Assembly (NCBI GenBank): GCA_022457065.1
Contig: JAJGBQ010000007.1
Location: forward strand, 1 to 64,000
Source: Curvularia sp. ZM96
Taxonomy: Eukaryota; Ascomycota; Dothideomycetes; Pleosporales; Pleosporaceae
Length of the DNA: 64,000 bases
Reading direction: 5' to 3'
The translations under genes and the position numbers were made by a program. The notes under the pieces were generated by a model. The model was not told where the DNA came from. It ran no database searches and was given only the letters and a program-made list of their open reading frames with translations. Shown here one piece after another: positions 55,430 through 64,000 of the stretch (position 1 is its first letter; every line of letters begins with the position of its first letter).

Positions 55430-58390
55430 ATGGCTGTTGGAGACAAGGACAGCCAGCCTCGGGCCAGTCAACATCTCCAGGGTAATTTGGGGTATGATAG
55501 AAACAACATTAATGGAGCGGCTGGTGGACATGTGGTTGGTAACGTCATTGGTGCGGTTCCTTGTATAAGCTTCATACGTAGGTACTTATGACCGCCTAGG
55601 AAAGCAGATTAATATCACTGGTCATATAAGCAAAGAGGTGATAAAGGAACTTACAACAGGATTAAATGACCCGAAGGACCCGAAATCCAACGTGAGAATA
55701 TATAACGATCGCATTGCAATAATTGTAAGAAGCATCAGACTATTGGTTTCGAGTATCGATCAACTTTCGAGTGTGGCGAATGAACTCTCAGCAGACAAGA
55801 AGGTGGAGCTGCAGGACGTGGAGCAGTTTTTAACACAGCTCAATCATATCCAGGACATGTTAAAGGATATCAAGGACAAAATAAAATTTCGCATTTGGCA
55901 GGAGCACTACTCCACAGATCTTGAAGCAGATCTTCAGATTATAGCAGCTGAAGTGGACATGAGAAAAAATGAACTAAATCTCGCAACTCAGAAGTTTCAG
56001 CTCAAGATACATGGGACGAGAGATAGGTACGTTGAACGAATATGCCTTCTGATATTCAACTTATAACCATTCCTGAACGCAGTTCGTCCGCTGATATAGA
56101 AAAAAGTACAGCGTCGAAAGAGGAGTCATTACTCCAAGAGAAGTTCAGCTTTCAGATCATGCGATACTACGGTCCGGGACCCTTGTTCATTCCTCCTCCA
56201 AATCTGAGACCGTTGTCCCCTCCCTTTCTGTATGACTACGCACCAGCACCTATGGACCCAGCTGCATACAGCGGAAAGTGTCGCCACCCGATGTACGCGT
56301 GTTGGTCCCTTCGCAAAAGAAGCAGAATACGCACCTCGCCTTCTAGCTGGGATTCTAAGACGTCTTGGAAATATCATGAGAGAGAGCTTCTCCAGATATC
56401 TTCAAGAGAATTACGCTACGAGGTCAACTGGCAAAGAAAGGTAATAGGAACACCTGAAGATAGGGTCATGCATAAGATTCATGGCATAAAAAGTAGACGG
56501 CAACGAGATGCAATCCATCATCTTCTCCAGGATGAGAACATGGAGCTACAAAAATACGATGCAAGGTTAATTTGGGTAATTGCAGGTATCCATTTCCAAG
56601 AAGAGAAGTACGGAGGGTTTGGGTTTCGAAAGTCTGATACAGTTGCAATGCTGCTTGTGCTTCGAACCCAGTCTTCGCTATTTGACGGAATCTCCAGGGC
56701 CATTGGGCGAACAGGCACGATAAGGAGCAACCCATTGCGCCCCTTTCCAGGAGATTTATCTTTCCATCCTGGTAGTGATGATGGTACTAGCAGTAGTACT
56801 GGTGGCGGTGGCGGTGGTGATAGAGGAGGTGGTGGAGGTGGTAGTGGAGGAGGTGGTGGTGGAGGTGGTGGAGGAGGTAGTAGCTCCCGCAGTAAGAAAC
56901 AACGGCACGCCGTCCAACCCCCAGAAAACCCACCAAGCAGGTATGAGCAGAGTCTCCCTAGACCTTCACACTCTTCAACTTCCATACACAAGAGACATAG
57001 CTCGCTATCCGCGACCCAGCACTATCCCCATGCCGTTGGGGCTTCCCTATGGAGACCCCATTCCAGCCTAGAGTCTATCCGGCCGACTTACGTCTCTAGC
57101 TTCATAGAGTCGAGTGATCTCAATCGCGCAAGCGAATCACCAGGTGATCGCATGCCTACCAGGCACCAGATAAGATGGCGTGACCCGGACCATACAACTG
57201 TTGTTGCATCGAGTAGTAGGCATCCCAACTTAGGATCAAATTCCGGGAAGGGCAAAGGAAGATATCAAGCCCGAGTGTCTGATTACGAGCCGTCTTCTGA
57301 TAGCGGAAGAGAGAATGGAGTTCCATACGATTCGAATGACGAATCAGGGTTCTGGATGGAGGATGAATATCAAAGCGCTTTACATGAAATCGCTGTTCTT
57401 CCTCCCAGGCGGAATCCCCCAATGGGACTGTCCTCGGGTCGACCTGAAGCCTCATGGCAGCCACCACCACCGCCGTCTTACCACCAAGAGAACCCAATTC
57501 TCATTCCATCACGGGCTACAAGGAGCCAACAGGGCCTTCCCGTGCCTTTGATCCCTCGACCAGGCTGGGATTCTGCCCGGTTCGCAGAGCTCGACCAAGA
57601 AGTCCCACCACCAGTGGTAAACCCCGGGTCCCCCAATTTCCAAAGGGATCTTCAAATAATGCTCCACAATGCCAGAGAACGATCTGCGAGCTACACAAAA
57701 AGCGCTCGAATCCAAATGCGCGAAGGCGATGCCCCCTACTACGTGCAGACTTCCAGGCCGCTCCGTAACAGAAGCGATCGAGATACACGATCCGACGAGG
57801 CCAAAGAACAGGCGTGGTATTACGCCGAAGATCCTCGACTAGAAATGCGCGAACGCGAGTATTTACCGCCCGAGCCAGCCTTCATACGGCGTCATAGCCA
57901 AAGAGAGTGGTCCCCACAGCATCTTTATGTCCAAGAAAGACCCCAAGAATACACTTCCAGACGAAGCTCGGGGCGCATGTACTCGCCATCAAGAGAGTAC
58001 CGAAGTGTACGCCGGCGCTCCGCATCACGACGGCCTAGGAGATCACGCATGGAGTCACCGTTATGGGAGATCACAGAACCGCACGCTGATCGGTCTTCCC
58101 GAGAGCACAGAAGAGCACACGTTACCTCGGTCCCAATCGAGTACACAAGCCGGCGCGTGAGGGCACCACGCATGGTACCGGTTTTTGGAGAGATGGCACC
58201 AGCGCGCGGGGACCAATCTCACAGTGAGCGTAGAAGATCACGCATAATCCCAATACCAAATGAGCACATAAGCCAGCGGACGTCCTCACCACAGCGAGCA
58301 TCCCGAGGACCCGAGTACGCATGGACAAGGAGGAGACGCCCCAGCAGCCGCGGACGCTCGCCGCGAAGGCAAATTATGATGTTCCATTAG
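55430..58390 (+). CDS. 951-aa protein: N-terminal Gly/Asn motif, coiled coil, disordered Arg/Ser-rich tail
   Basis: Proposed exons 55,430-55,550 (donor GTGCGG; 55,539 GTAACG is an in-frame alternative), 55,600-56,026 and 56,083-58,390 (intron 2 GTACGT..CAG). Residues 17-50 contain GNLGYDRNNINGAAGGHVVG then INITGHI, resembling the tail of the divergent hydrolase. Residues about 50-180 are a helical, coiled-coil-like region (VRSIRLLVSSIDQLSSVANEL). About 260-400 is a globular-looking region (RQRDAIHHLLQDENMELQKYDARLIWVIAG). A poly-Gly tract lies near 423-450 (56,800-56,880). The rest is disordered, Pro/Arg/Ser-rich, with repeated blocks near the end (REHRRAHVTSVPIEYTSRR, SERRRSRIIPIPNEHISQR). 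No enzyme domain seen. The motif at the N-terminus suggests a receptor or partner of the hydrolase. Confidence 0.65.
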
Positions 58391-58930
58391 GTGCAAGAGC
58401 ATAGAAAGAAGTATGTGTACGGATTGGATGAAGTCTAAGACTACGGCTTCTCCAGCACTGAGGCCTAAGGGTCCTCATCGCCATAGCGCTAGGCCATGCT
58501 CGCAACATGTACCAGGTGTACAACTAGACATCGGGCGAAGCGGCTATAGATCCTGAATATGAGCTTAGATAAGGGATTCCTACTGGAGACCGGTCTCGCC
58601 ATGCTCGCTGTGTAAGTTTTTGTAATTTCAGACATGATGCCTCCAGGAATTGTTACTTTGCAACCTTCTCGTGAGCATTCCGCACCTCTAGTCAGCTCTA
58701 GCCCTAAACCCTACCCTGACGGCTGCACTGCTCGCCAAGGGAACAAGAAGAGGTTGTTGTCTTTCATGAACAGTACAAAACTCGCCATGAGTGGAGATAT
58801 TTTGCCTATTTTTAGGTCTGCATAGAAGAAGTATAGTAGATATAGATATAGATAAACTATAGACTAAGGTTACGTATGAAACACCAACTAAGAACTATCA
58901 AACCCTTCGCAAAACACTACGTTGTGTTAT
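58391..58930. other. Intergenic, no gene recognised
   Basis: 3' regions of two converging genes; a TATAGATATAGATAAAC run at about 58,840. No RNA gene seen. Confidence 0.4.
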
Positions 58931-60156
58931 CTATTTACCGTCCGCATTCTGGTAGCAAGGGAACCAGCACTCGAAGCTCTGCGTATTTGGAGCACTCCCG
59001 TCGACAACCTTACAGAAGCGCAGCGGATTCCGATTCGGGTCCGTGTCGGGGTCGGTCCATGGACCACGACCATTGCCTTGCATATCCGAGTCCCAGTCGA
59101 AGAAGTTGACATTGACGTTGTTTTGCCCCGGTGCGTACTCAAACTCCAGCTTGGTACCAAAGCTGCCGGTGCGCTTTACCTGCAAGTCGTTTGGAAGGCC
59201 CTGGAGCGTGCACGTGTCGCCGTCGTTGGCCAGGGTGCACCCTGCTGGCGTCGTATCCTGGTTTGCCCAGTCGCTGAGCGTGACGTCCTTGATGGTCGTG
59301 TCGCCGTCGCGCGTGAAGGCGACGCTACATTGGTAGAGTTCTGCGTAGACCGTGTTGGATAGCTTGTACTTGTTGTCATCGTCCGCGCGGTTGTAGTAGC
59401 TGCTGATCTTGCCGGTAGCGAAGGTCTTCTGCGAGAGCTCGAATTGCATGCCGTCGGAACCGCAGACACCGCCTGGATTAGGATTTGGCTGACAGAACTT
59501 GAGTTTGCTCTGATCGGCACCAGTGATATCGAATTCCACGTCGAAGTAGTCGTCGCGGACCATGCCCTGGTTCTTTACAATAGCACCCAGCTTGCCACCA
59601 ATAGACCCGTTCTCGCCGCTTGGCATGCAGCGTAGACTGTTCGGTGCCAGTCGGTTCGGATCGCCAAATGGGTATTGCTGGGACAGTGCAGGTGGCCACT
59701 CATCACATTGGTATTCAAGCGGACCTGCTGTCTTTTCGCTGAACTTCTGACTGAACGGGAATTCACCACAGGGGCTATAACCTCCAGCAGAGCAGCCGGA
59801 GGCCTGTCGGTTCCTGTCATTCTCGCCACTGTTGCCTCCCGGCCCGATGTACACAACCCTGTTTGGATTTTGGATTGGTGGATTGGTATACGGAGCCTAT
59901 CGCAGACATGAGTCAGTCCTAGTTGAGAGTGATCGAGCTGGCAAACACTGACCACGCAATTAATATAGTAACAAGCATTGTTGCAAGCACCTTCGTCACC
60001 AACACAAGATATTTTCTGGGTACCAAAATCCTTCCCAGCCCGCTTCTGGAACATTCTGTCGGCCCTTCCGGGTGCCACGATGGCAGGAACGTTGTTTCCC
60101 TGCTCCAAGCCCATCGAGACCTGGAGTAGCAGAGCAATAGCCACAATGTAATGCAT
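58931..60156 (-). CDS. Secreted NucA/NucB-type deoxyribonuclease, 389 aa
   Basis: Exons 60,156-59,953 and 59,896-58,931. The 56-nt intron (GTCAGT, CTGAC branch, TAG) joins INCV-APYTNPPIQ. The start encodes a signal peptide (MHYIVAIALLLQVSMG) and a possible Kex2 site (FQKR). The core YQCDEWPPALSQQYPFGDPN followed by SLRCMPSGENGSIGGKLG matches the DNase NucA/NucB family (PF14040), whose catalytic region contains the conserved CDEWP/E-N motif. Cys-rich segments before it (ISCVGDEGACNNACYYINC) suggest a disulfide-stabilised N-terminal domain. The C-terminal about 200 residues (CQPNPNPGGVCGSDG... FDWDSDMQGNGRGPW) form an extra domain I cannot name. Predicted extracellular DNase for nutrient release or DNA-trap degradation. 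Confidence 0.85.
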
Positions 60157-60943
60157 ATTGGGCAACGTAACGGACTTGTTTGACGAAGAGGGTATCGAAA
60201 CCTCTGAAAGGTAGTGGTATTCGCAAACTGCGAACAGGATGCGAGAATGAAGAAAGCTAATAATCAAGGGAGGTATGAAGCCGGAGAACTGTGCTGGTAG
60301 TGAGGAGTCACAAGTACAGCATTCCAACCTCTTTTATACCATCGCAGGACCACCTTCAACTCAGCGCATCCCATTATCGTCATGGTACTTCGATCCAGGC
60401 GGCTAAACCTTGGGGGCTGCATACTGCGTTTCTCGCAATACCTCATACTCCCGTGATGCTCATGCTCGATACAGTTTTCAGCCTTCGGTCAGCATAGAGT
60501 CGAAGTTAGAGTCGGCCAAGTAAAATAAGCCCCGATATGTCTTGCGTACAAAGGACGCCTACATGGGTAAGTATTCTTCTACTTTGCAAGGCTGCCAACA
60601 ATTTGGGGCGCGGGCGAGTACATATAACGTAAGAAGGATCGCCATTCCTAGACATCAACAGTATGGTGCAATCGCTATTCGCTGCATTGGAAGTGTTGTA
60701 GTCTGAAGGCCTCCATCTTAGCTTACGGGGCAGCTGCAGGTCAAAAATAAGGTGCGGCGCAGCTGCACAGCGGGGGGCCCCGCATACTAATAGGCATCCG
60801 CTCCGCCTCACTGCATGCATGTGCGAACGCAAGTGACGTCAATGGATAGTAAGACGATTAAGATCGCGACTTTGCCGCAACAACAACTCGGTAGCCTGTG
60901 CAGCTTTCGTACTCCAAATTATATCCATCCCCACACACCAAAC
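60157..60943. other. Intergenic between divergent genes
   Basis: Promoter regions of the nuclease (minus) and the hypothetical gene (plus). A G/C-rich block lies at 60,725-60,785. No gene recognised. Confidence 0.4.
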
Positions 60944-61557
60944 ATGTCTGATCCTCCCTACGCGCTCTTCGTCCTCGACAAAAGCATCACCAACGAGGTT
61001 AGTATCACTAGATCTATCAATCACGTGTCCAATGCTAACGGCCACAGCATCTCAGCTCCGTCCTTGAGCGCGCCTACCATGGCGACAGCGACTCGGGCTG
61101 GAATTTCTGGGTCGCAACGGATTCCTACGAAGACTTGCCCGCATGCCCCGAAGTTCACAAGCCCCCTCCCGCCGGCGGCACTGAGCCACCCGTCCCATCC
61201 TCCTTCGTCTCGCCCTGGCTCGGCAAGACGCCCGAAGACTGCGCAAAGTGGCTGCAGGCGATGCCACGCACCGAGTCTACGGATGAGAAGAAGTATGTCG
61301 TCGAAACGCCTGTGAACCCACAGTACTTTGTATTTTTGAACGAGTTCTCGAAGGACGAGGATTCGGTGTTTGTGGCACGCGTTGTCAAGGAAGATGGGGA
61401 AGAGATGAGAGTTGAGTATTTTCCGCAGTCTACGGACGAGGTACAGATGATGATGTGGACAAATTGGCAGTTCGACGAGAGAGCAATCATGTACCAGCGG
61501 CTGTGTTTTAGCAAGAAGAAGCCAGATCGAAGCCAGTATAAGGGGCCGAAGGACTAG
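60944..61557 (+). CDS. Conserved-looking hypothetical protein, 187 aa
   Basis: Exons 60,944-60,997 and 61,048-61,557 with a 50-nt intron (GTTAGT, GCTAACG branch, CAG), joining DKSITNE-HLSSVLERAYHGDSD. The spliced protein starts MSDPPYALFVLDKSI, has GWNFWVATDSYEDLPACPEV, PWLGKTPEDCAKWLQ and VNPQYFVFLNEFSKDEDSVFVARVV, and ends with a basic KKKPDRSQYKGPKD. No signal peptide or membrane segment; a small cytosolic protein. I do not recognise a named family. Codon use and splice signals support a real gene. Confidence 0.7.
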
Positions 61558-61979
61558 AGGTGCAGAGTCAAGACCTAAAGTAGTAGAGCAGATACATCTC
61601 TATAGCCTTGAGTAAGGTTGCGAACGTAACAATCTATACATCTAACTCTAGCCCCCTCCAACCCTTGTGATGATGATCGCTGTGTGTGATTTTGAACTTA
61701 TTCTCGCCGCGTGGTCGCCCAGGCGGCGCGCGCACGGACACGGCGTGTGTATCTAACAAACGCAGTGAGTGGCGTAATGTGGCTGGGAAAGCAACCTGAC
61801 CTTAGCATCGCGGCGCGGGTGAGGAGTATTGATGGTCTTCGCACGAACGGAATTCCTCATCTTTTTCTTATCCAAAACGTCGCGAGTGACATACGGAGGC
61901 AAAGCCCCGTTCACCGAGAACTCGACCGATTTCACATTATCTTCCCTCCCTTTCAATTTCTGATCCAATAGCTACCAAA
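61558..61979. other. Intergenic with one copy of a 24-bp G/C-rich repeat
   Basis: A GGCGGCGCGCGCACGGACAC-type block (61,722-61,745) has a near-identical second copy at 62,498-62,521. Nothing else recognised. Confidence 0.4.
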
Positions 61980-62246
61980 ATGGCCAAAGACAAGACCCTC
62001 CAACTCAGCGACCCTGTCTCACGGAGTGGAAACAACATCGACTCCGCAACTCATGGCGCGATCAACAGCGAGGAAAACGCACGGAGAGATGGCGTTGCTG
62101 GAATGGGGTTGCGAGATGCCCGACTGACGCTATGGGCCGAACGTTTCGCGGGACTTATGATGGACCTGGCTCGTGCATTCTTGTATGACAGACTAGTTGG
62201 CTTTCCTCAGCGGCCTTGTCGTCCTTGCGAGAGTTTGGGCTGTTGA
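61980..62246 (+). CDS. Possible small protein, 88 aa, unassigned
   Basis: ATG at 61,980 is in a good fungal start context (CCAAAATGGC) after a pyrimidine-rich leader. The product (MAKDKTLQLSDPVSRSGNN...) has no recognised domain, signal peptide or homologue I know. A spliced alternative is possible. It may also be chance. Confidence 0.3.
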   Translation: MAKDKTLQLSDPVSRSGNNIDSATHGAINSEENARRDGVAGMGLRDARLTLWAERFAGLMMDLARAFLYDRLVGFPQRPCRPCESLGC

Positions 62247-63047
62247 AGTATCTCATGAAAACTGTTAGGAATCGGGGCGTAGATTGCGGACGTTGAAGGT
62301 AGCTTGTCGCCGCCTCGCGGCATCACCAAGTGGAAACATGTACAGTACTGTCCATTATTACATTAGCAGTCGCAGTTGCGTGTTGAAGTAGGCGACACGT
62401 TCGGCATGATAAATGGAACGTTAGTCATGTAGTTGGTGATGGTTGCAAGTGCGTCAACCCTTGAGCGTTGGTTGGCGTTGGTTGGGATGATCAACCTGGC
62501 GGCGGGCGCACGGACACGGCGCGGCTGCCAATCACGGCTTGCTGCCAACCCTTGCTCTGTAACCCTGGTAAGGAGAAGACGGGATAGATGATAAGCGCAA
62601 GGTTAGTGCGTCACTCGCTCCTACACCACGTCAAACACTGTCCGCATCAATATCAGAGTGCAGAAGATATCTCCTCACTCAGATCAGAGATCGTACAGAA
62701 GCAAACATAAGATGACATGTAATTCATTGAGCACTAGCTTGAAGTTCTGGTCATGCCTTGCACATGTGTGTAAGCTCTACTATGATTGAAGCGACTTTCA
62801 AAAACAGGGGTAAACTAAACCTAGTGCACGCATCGAGACCCGGTAGCGCAGGCAAAGGACAATGAAGCTTACCTAGTAGCGTAACGCGCGGGACACGGAA
62901 CCGGCCTTTGTGGCTGTTACTAACACTCATTATAGCCACTAACATTAGGGTCTAAGCCCAACCAAAGCCTGCCTTTTATGTTGCTGAGGTTGTCCATGCC
63001 GCCAGCATCCCACATCATGATCCCACGACGATTCACCAGAAGCACAG
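62247..63047. other. Intergenic with second copy of the 24-bp repeat
   Basis: The G/C-rich copy lies at 62,498-62,521. The last 100 bp are the probable promoter of the receptor gene. No gene recognised. Confidence 0.4.
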
Positions 63048-64000
63048 ATGCCGCCCGACGTGAATGACAATAACGCCTGGAAGGTGATAGTGGTTACTAC
63101 AATATGTTTGCTCACTTCATTAACAATGGTGTCTCTTCGATTCTATGTTCGTCGCATCATCATCAGAAGTTTGGGAATCGATGATTGGTTTTTAGCTGCA
63201 AGTCTAGTATGGTGCTCTCGCGCTCATTTAGCATTGCTCACTAATACGCCTAGCTCTTATACATTGGATGCGCACTTACAACTTCTATCAGTAAGCATAG
63301 GTTTTGTTTCTACTTTTATATCAGTCTAATCTATATTAAAGGTATAAAATTTGGACTCGGTCGCCATGACTCTACCATCTCTCTCCAAGAGCAGTCTACA
63401 TTCCTCAAGGTTCGTTGATCTCTGGCTCATGTAGTCGTACGTTAACTAAATGGCGCCGCGTAGCTTATGTGGATAGCATCTACTGGCTATGGAGCAGTTA
63501 TTATGCTGCTAAAATCCACCTTTCTTTTACAATACCGACGCGTGTTTCCACTTAGAAACATCCAGCTCTTATGCGACGCATTCCTTGTGTTTATCATCAT
63601 ATGGGCTGTTGGTGGAACGATTGGGTCCTTACTCAATTGCCGACCACTAAAACAGAACTGGGATCCTATTGTCTACAAGGATTGCAGAGCGCGCTTATAT
63701 TTCTGGTACACTATGGGAATCTTACACGTTCTTACTGATGTGGCCATCTTCGCTTTACCCTTACCGCTGCTCAAGACAATGTCTTTACCAAAGTTGCAAA
63801 AAGGAGTGTTGATAGGGGTTTTCTCCCTAGGCTTTTTGTAAGACTCTTTTGAGAACTATTTGACAGCAAGCTTACAATCATGCAAGCACATGTGCAATCT
63901 CCATCATTCGCCTTACCACGCTCCAGGCTTCTACCTCAAGCGATGATCTAACATGGACCATGTGGAAGACAGTGGTATGGTCTGTGGCTGAACTCGCTTG
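63048..64000 (+). CDS. PTH11-like / rhodopsin-domain integral membrane protein, 3' end outside window
   Basis: Proposed exons 63,048-63,211, 63,292-63,409, 63,464-63,837 and 63,887 onward. Introns are 80, 54 and 49 nt, all GT..AG and phase-consistent. TM1 is WKVIVVTTICLLTSLTMVSLRFYVRR, followed by the family motif GIDDWFLAASLV. Then come KGIKFGLGRHDSTISLQEQSTFLK, IMLLKSTFLLQYRRVFP, an aromatic/hydrophobic TM (LLCDAFLVFIIIWAVGG), LNCRPLKQNWDP, then TDVAIFALPLPLL and GVLIGVFSLGFF-TCAISIIRL. The GxDDW, GxGRH, NCRPxxxxWD and LPLPLL motifs are those of fungal rhodopsin-like (PTH11-related) receptors with seven helices. Likely a surface-sensing GPCR-like protein; the C-terminal helices are cut off. 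Confidence 0.88.

Noticed and set aside
1..64000. tRNA, rRNA or centromere signals
   Set aside because: I scanned by eye for tRNA B-box-like words and rRNA-like blocks and found none that fold credibly; a covariance-model search would be needed to exclude them.

Overview
This window is the left end of a chromosome of a filamentous ascomycete. A Dothideomycete of the Pleosporales is the most likely source. The evidence is a (CCCTAA)n telomere at the left edge, a telomere-linked RecQ-type helicase transcribed toward the telomere, transposons decayed in the pattern of repeat-induced point mutation (RIP: CpA to TpA, in-frame TAG/TAA stops), introns of about 46-90 nt with GT..AG ends, and fungal-specific families (HET, NACHT-ankyrin STAND protein, PTH11-like receptor). 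From memory, the 1,862-bp length of two Fot1/pogo elements matches Molly of Parastagonospora nodorum; I could not check this. The first 63 bases are not fungal: they look like an untrimmed Oxford Nanopore adapter plus native barcode.

Layout. (1) 65-8.1 kb: telomere, C/T-rich subtelomere, a decayed telomere-linked helicase, a DUF3505-like fragment, and telomere-like interstitial sequence. (2) 8.1-12.1 kb: a complete RIPed pogo/Fot1 element, a retroelement remnant and a solo LTR with its target duplication. (3) 12.1-20.5 kb: an unRIPed island with a HET-domain gene, a secreted Diels-Alderase/CrtC-like gene, a long stretch without a recognisable gene and a truncated gene. (4) 20.5-31.8 kb: a RIPed Gypsy retrotransposon carrying a nested pogo element and abutting another one. 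(5) 32-64 kb: mostly genic. It holds a metallo-beta-lactamase-fold hydrolase, a Tc1/mariner relic, a STAND receptor, a large orphan protein, a PAF-acetylhydrolase-like lipase, an HD-domain protein, a BTB fragment, a DUF7924-like protein, two pseudogenes, a tiny cysteine-rich secreted peptide, a divergent pair (SesB-like alpha/beta-hydrolase and a 951-residue protein), a secreted NucA/NucB nuclease, a small hypothetical protein and the start of a PTH11-like membrane receptor.

How the genes may work together. Several belong to fungal non-self recognition and programmed cell death: the HET protein, the Fungal_N-NACHT-ankyrin receptor and the SesB-like hydrolase. The hydrolase and its divergently transcribed neighbour both carry a Gly/Asn-rich motif of the pattern G-x3-Y-x2-NN-x-(N/Y)-G, reminiscent of amyloid signalling motifs. 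Secreted products (Cys-rich peptide, nuclease, lipase) fit a subtelomeric accessory compartment. Exon structures were derived by hand from reading frames, splice consensus and protein continuity. None was checked against RNA or a database.
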